A DNA stretch of 64,000 nucleotides from JADLDB01 sp040752975 (GTDB lineage: Bacteria; Myxococcota; Myxococcia; Myxococcales; Myxococcaceae): contig JBFMHF010000007.1 in NCBI GenBank assembly GCA_040752975.1, forward strand, positions 41,236 to 105,235. The letters run 5' to 3'. Made by a program: the position numbers and the translations under genes. This document shows, in pieces, positions 61,586-64,000 of this stretch; position 1 is the stretch's first letter; each line of letters opens with the position of its first letter. The notes below the pieces were generated by a model, which was not told the origin of the DNA, ran no database searches, and worked only from the letters and a program-made list of their open reading frames with translations.

Positions 61586-63798
61586 GGCGCGCGGGGAGGG
61601 TGGTGGTGCTGTTGTTGGCCGCGCTGGGCGGGTGCCGCACGTGCATCGACGCGGAGGCGCCGCGCAACTACCAGTGCGTGGGAGACGGCGGCGCGGACGA
61701 GTGCCCCGGCGGGTGGAGGTGCAACACCACCTGGGGCTATTGCTTCGACCCCGACGTCGGTGCGGCGTTGCCTTGCAGCGTCGACTCGCAGTGCGGCGGA
61801 GGCTGGCGCTGCACGCCCGCAGGCACGTGCGGAGACCCGGCGCAGGAGGGAGAGTTGAGTGTGGTGGAGGTGGCGGGGCCCGGCACGCCATTGAATCCGC
61901 GCCTCTTTCTTCCGCGGCCTGCGGTCCTGCGCTCGTCGGAGTCAGTGCGGGTCGAGCTGCCGAACAAGGGGATTGCGGAGCACTCGGTGGCCGGGCGCGC
62001 GGGGCCTGGTATGCCGGTGGAGTGGCTGGGGGTGCATTCCGAGGAGCTGCCCGACGGCGAGAAGGTGACGACGTCGAGGGTTGTCCTCCCCGCTGCGCTG
62101 GACGACTTCGCCGTCACCATCAGCTTCAGCACCGGCTTTCGGCACTGGCTGTGGGGCATCGAGCAGGGTGCGGTGAAGCGATGGGAGTACGTGGACGGTG
62201 GGCTGGTGGGGCCGGTAGAGGTGTTGCCGCGGCCGGTGCTGCCGGCGAACGCCTGGACGTCCATCACTCCACTGAGGACGGGGGGTGGCAGCGGCTTCTC
62301 CTTCGGTGTGGTGGGCGTCGCCACGGCCACCAGCTTCTCGCTGCGCGCGCCCCCGCCGGTGCCGGCAGGCGTCGAGTTCACGCTGCCCTACCCGGGGAAG
62401 GAGGCCGCGTGGTTCTCCGGGTCCGGTTGCTCTGTTGCAGGCGCGGTGGTGCTGGCCACGGACGCCGGGCTGGCTGCCTTTGGGCTGGACGGGGGGACTC
62501 CCTTTTGGAGTGAGCCTGCCGCTGGCGCGACCGACCTGCGCCTCTTTCTCTCTGGGCCGAGGACGTTCCTCAGTTGGCGCAGGCCCGGGCTCAAAGGAGG
62601 GAAGGTGAAGGGCGTCGAGCTCACCAACCTCTGCGCCAGCCCTGATGCGGGTCCCCTGTTGGAGCTCTCGCGCGACGTCTGTCCTGAGGGGGACTTCGAG
62701 GCCTACGACATGGTGGACCTGGGAGATCCACTCCCGGGCTTCGTGACGGAGTGTCGGCTGGATGGGGGGACGCACGTCGTCTACGCGGGGGAGCGGACGA
62801 TGCCCGAGGAATACCTGCCGCCGCGCGTCTCGTCGCGGGAAGGGACGACGGTGTTTTCGCGCTTCTCGGGTGGACAGCTGACCTTCGGGCCCAGCCTGGT
62901 GAAGCAGGAGCCCCTGACGCTGTTGCGGCCGCCCGAGGCGCTGGTGCCGGAGAGTGACGGCCTCAAGGCGTACACGCCGAGCGCCTCCTTTGTCCGTACG
63001 GACTGGGGCTTCCTGTTGAGGGAGCGGCAGGCGTGGGAAGGGCTGCCCGCGGCGTGGCTGCCCGAAGAAGGGTGGAGCGTCACCCGCACCGGGGTGGTGG
63101 TGGACGAAGCCGGGAGAGCGGTGGCCTTGCCGGAGGTGGAGTGGGACAACCCGGGCACGTATGTGTTGGCGGAGGTGTTGGCGCAGGGCGACGGCGGCGC
63201 GGTGCTGGTGGCGACGCACGACGACGCATTGGATGTGGCGGAGCTTGGGGCGGAGGAGCCCACGTTGGTGACACGGCTCAAGCCCAGCCCGGCCACGCCG
63301 ATTCTCTCGATGGCGTTGCAGGAGGTGACCGACGGGGGCGTGGCGGAGGGCTTCGTGGTGGCGGGGTTGGAGCTCTTCTCGGTGCAGGCCTCCACGGAGC
63401 GCCGCTGGACGAGTGCGCCGGTGCCGCTGTCCGGGCTGCGGCCCGTCTTCGTGTGGTTCGACCGGGGCCGTCCGCGGGCGCTGCTGGACGACGGCACGGT
63501 GTTGGGGTTGAGGACGCGTGTCCCGCTTTCCGGGAAGCTGGCCGGCGAGGTGCGGGCGGGGGCGGCGTTGTGTGGAGCGCCCTTTGCGCTGACGGACAGC
63601 GAGCTCTTCCGGCTGGTGGAAAGTCCCAGCGGGGGGCGTTCGGAGTGGGAGGCGGTGGGGTTGCCATTGCCGCCCGGCCTCTCGCGTGAGACGGACTTCA
63701 GTCGGGGGCGGCTGATGGTGTTGGGGGAGACGTTGTTTGTGTTTGCCAGCACGGGCGCGGCGTGGACGGTGACGCCGGCGGGTGGCGGCTGTCCGTGA
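61582..63798 (+). CDS. Large lipoprotein, Cys-rich N terminus, unknown beta C-terminal part
   Basis: This 738-residue protein has a lipoprotein signal (AGRVVVLLLAALGGC). A Cys-rich segment follows (about 19-85: CIDAEAP, CPGGWRCNTTWGYC, CGGGWRCTPAGTC), then about 650 residues of beta-rich sequence with weak internal repeats (for example VVLATDAGLAAFGLDGGT and FVWFDRGRPRALLDDGTV), perhaps a propeller. No known motif. GTG 61582 overlaps the TolB/CsgG-like stop, so the pair is coupled. Confidence 0.8.
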   Translation: MRRAGRVVVLLLAALGGCRTCIDAEAPRNYQCVGDGGADECPGGWRCNTTWGYCFDPDVGAALPCSVDSQCGGGWRCTPAGTCGDPAQEGELSVVEVAGPGTPLNPRLFLPRPAVLRSSESVRVELPNKGIAEHSVAGRAGPGMPVEWLGVHSEELPDGEKVTTSRVVLPAALDDFAVTISFSTGFRHWLWGIEQGAVKRWEYVDGGLVGPVEVLPRPVLPANAWTSITPLRTGGGSGFSFGVVGVATATSFSLRAPPPVPAGVEFTLPYPGKEAAWFSGSGCSVAGAVVLATDAGLAAFGLDGGTPFWSEPAAGATDLRLFLSGPRTFLSWRRPGLKGGKVKGVELTNLCASPDAGPLLELSRDVCPEGDFEAYDMVDLGDPLPGFVTECRLDGGTHVVYAGERTMPEEYLPPRVSSREGTTVFSRFSGGQLTFGPSLVKQEPLTLLRPPEALVPESDGLKAYTPSASFVRTDWGFLLRERQAWEGLPAAWLPEEGWSVTRTGVVVDEAGRAVALPEVEWDNPGTYVLAEVLAQGDGGAVLVATHDDALDVAELGAEEPTLVTRLKPSPATPILSMALQEVTDGGVAEGFVVAGLELFSVQASTERRWTSAPVPLSGLRPVFVWFDRGRPRALLDDGTVLGLRTRVPLSGKLAGEVRAGAALCGAPFALTDSELFRLVESPSGGRSEWEAVGLPLPPGLSRETDFSRGRLMVLGETLFVFASTGAAWTVTPAGGGCP

Positions 63799-63897
63799 GT
63801 TGGGTGGGAGTGCGCCTGCGGCGCGGGCTGTGAGTTGGGGGTAGTGCGCCTGCGGCGCGGCCAATGAGGTGAGTGCGTTGCGCCCTGCGGGCGCGGG
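63794..63897. repeat. Short tandem intergenic repeats with GCGCC-TGC-GGCGC hairpins
   Basis: A unit of about 34-36 bases (GTGAGTTGGG..., then TGCGCCTGCGGCGCGG) occurs at 63794-63827 and 63830-63862; a diverged third copy, GCGCCCTGCGGGCGC, ends near 63897. Each unit contains a small hairpin. GGCCTGCGGCCGGC at 63919-63932 may be a fourth, shortened copy. Confidence 0.75.
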
Positions 63898-63956
63898 CCT
63901 GCCGGCGATTGCTTCTTTGGCCTGCGGCCGGCTCGTTATTTCCCCCCCTTCCCCCG

Positions 63957-63982
63957 CCTTCGCCCCCCGCCGGGGGCGAAGG
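63957..63982. repeat. 11-bp perfect hairpin at the window end
   Basis: CCTTCGCCCCC (63957-63967) pairs exactly with GGGGGCGAAGG (63972-63982) over a four-base loop. It lies after a C-rich tract and could terminate the lipoprotein transcript or belong to the same repeat class as 30505-30529. Confidence 0.7.
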
Positions 63983-64000
63983 GGCGCGCTCTGGGCCGCG

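Overview
The window is GC-rich DNA (about 70% by eye) from a Gram-negative deltaproteobacterium-like organism, most probably Myxococcota and perhaps the Cystobacterineae. This rests on the gene style, not on any search: many lipoproteins with Cys-rich, PPC-like, IPT/TIG, FG-GAP or VWA domains, an AgmX/PglI-type protein, fused DctQM and TatT TRAP parts, frequent GTG starts, and long runs of genes joined by 4-base ATGA/GTGA overlaps. No rRNA, tRNA, CRISPR array, transposase, integrase or phage gene was seen.

Layout. 1-4.6 kb: an Ig-repeat exported protein running off the left edge, a membrane/spermidine-synthase-like fusion and an EVE protein. 4.6-13.9 kb: a TRAP transporter in two pieces (dctQM on the minus strand, tatT-dctP on the plus strand 5.5 kb away) around argC-argB-M20 peptidase, a probably truncated PPC-like protein and a papain-fold-like protein. 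14-18.1 kb: a zinc-ribbon SDR without the usual Tyr, a PAP2 protein, an intergenic region rich in hairpins, a broken histidine kinase, and a heptad-repeat coiled-coil gene joined to it. 18.3-26.6 kb: five translationally coupled genes that all encode lipoproteins. 26.6-28.9 kb: remnants of small modules around a CREST-type ceramidase-like gene and a small outer-membrane protein. 28.9-32 kb: a lipoprotein, a DUF6544-like membrane protein, a metallophosphoesterase and a CxxCH protein. 32-38 kb: an operon of DnaK, TPR plus Lon-type protease domain, and J-like/TPR membrane protein. 38-48.5 kb: a giant Cys-repeat/FG-GAP lipoprotein, an unknown coupled pair, an alpha/beta hydrolase, a lipoprotein and an AgmX/PglI-type protein. 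48.5-54 kb: 22-bp minisatellite, a small protein, a GH31 lipoprotein, an OmpA-like protein, and a SurA-N/POTRA pair. 54-60.7 kb: two neutral-ceramidase-like lipoproteins and a second GH31 lipoprotein. 60.8-64 kb: a TolB/CsgG-like protein, another Cys-rich lipoprotein, then short GC-rich repeats.

How the genes may work together. Most of the window serves the cell envelope: at least fourteen lipoproteins, plus OmpA, SurA-N/POTRA and AgmX parts of the kind used in outer-membrane assembly and anchoring. Two secreted ceramidase-like enzymes, the CREST ceramidase-like membrane protein, PAP2 and GH31 enzymes suggest processing of (glyco)sphingolipids or complex glycans, either its own or from prey. 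The two regions most likely to hold an undescribed system are the all-lipoprotein operon (18269-26559) and the chaperone-protease operon (32062-38053). In the latter, DnaK is coupled to a Lon-type Ser-Lys protease without its ATPase and to a J-like membrane protein without an HPD motif.
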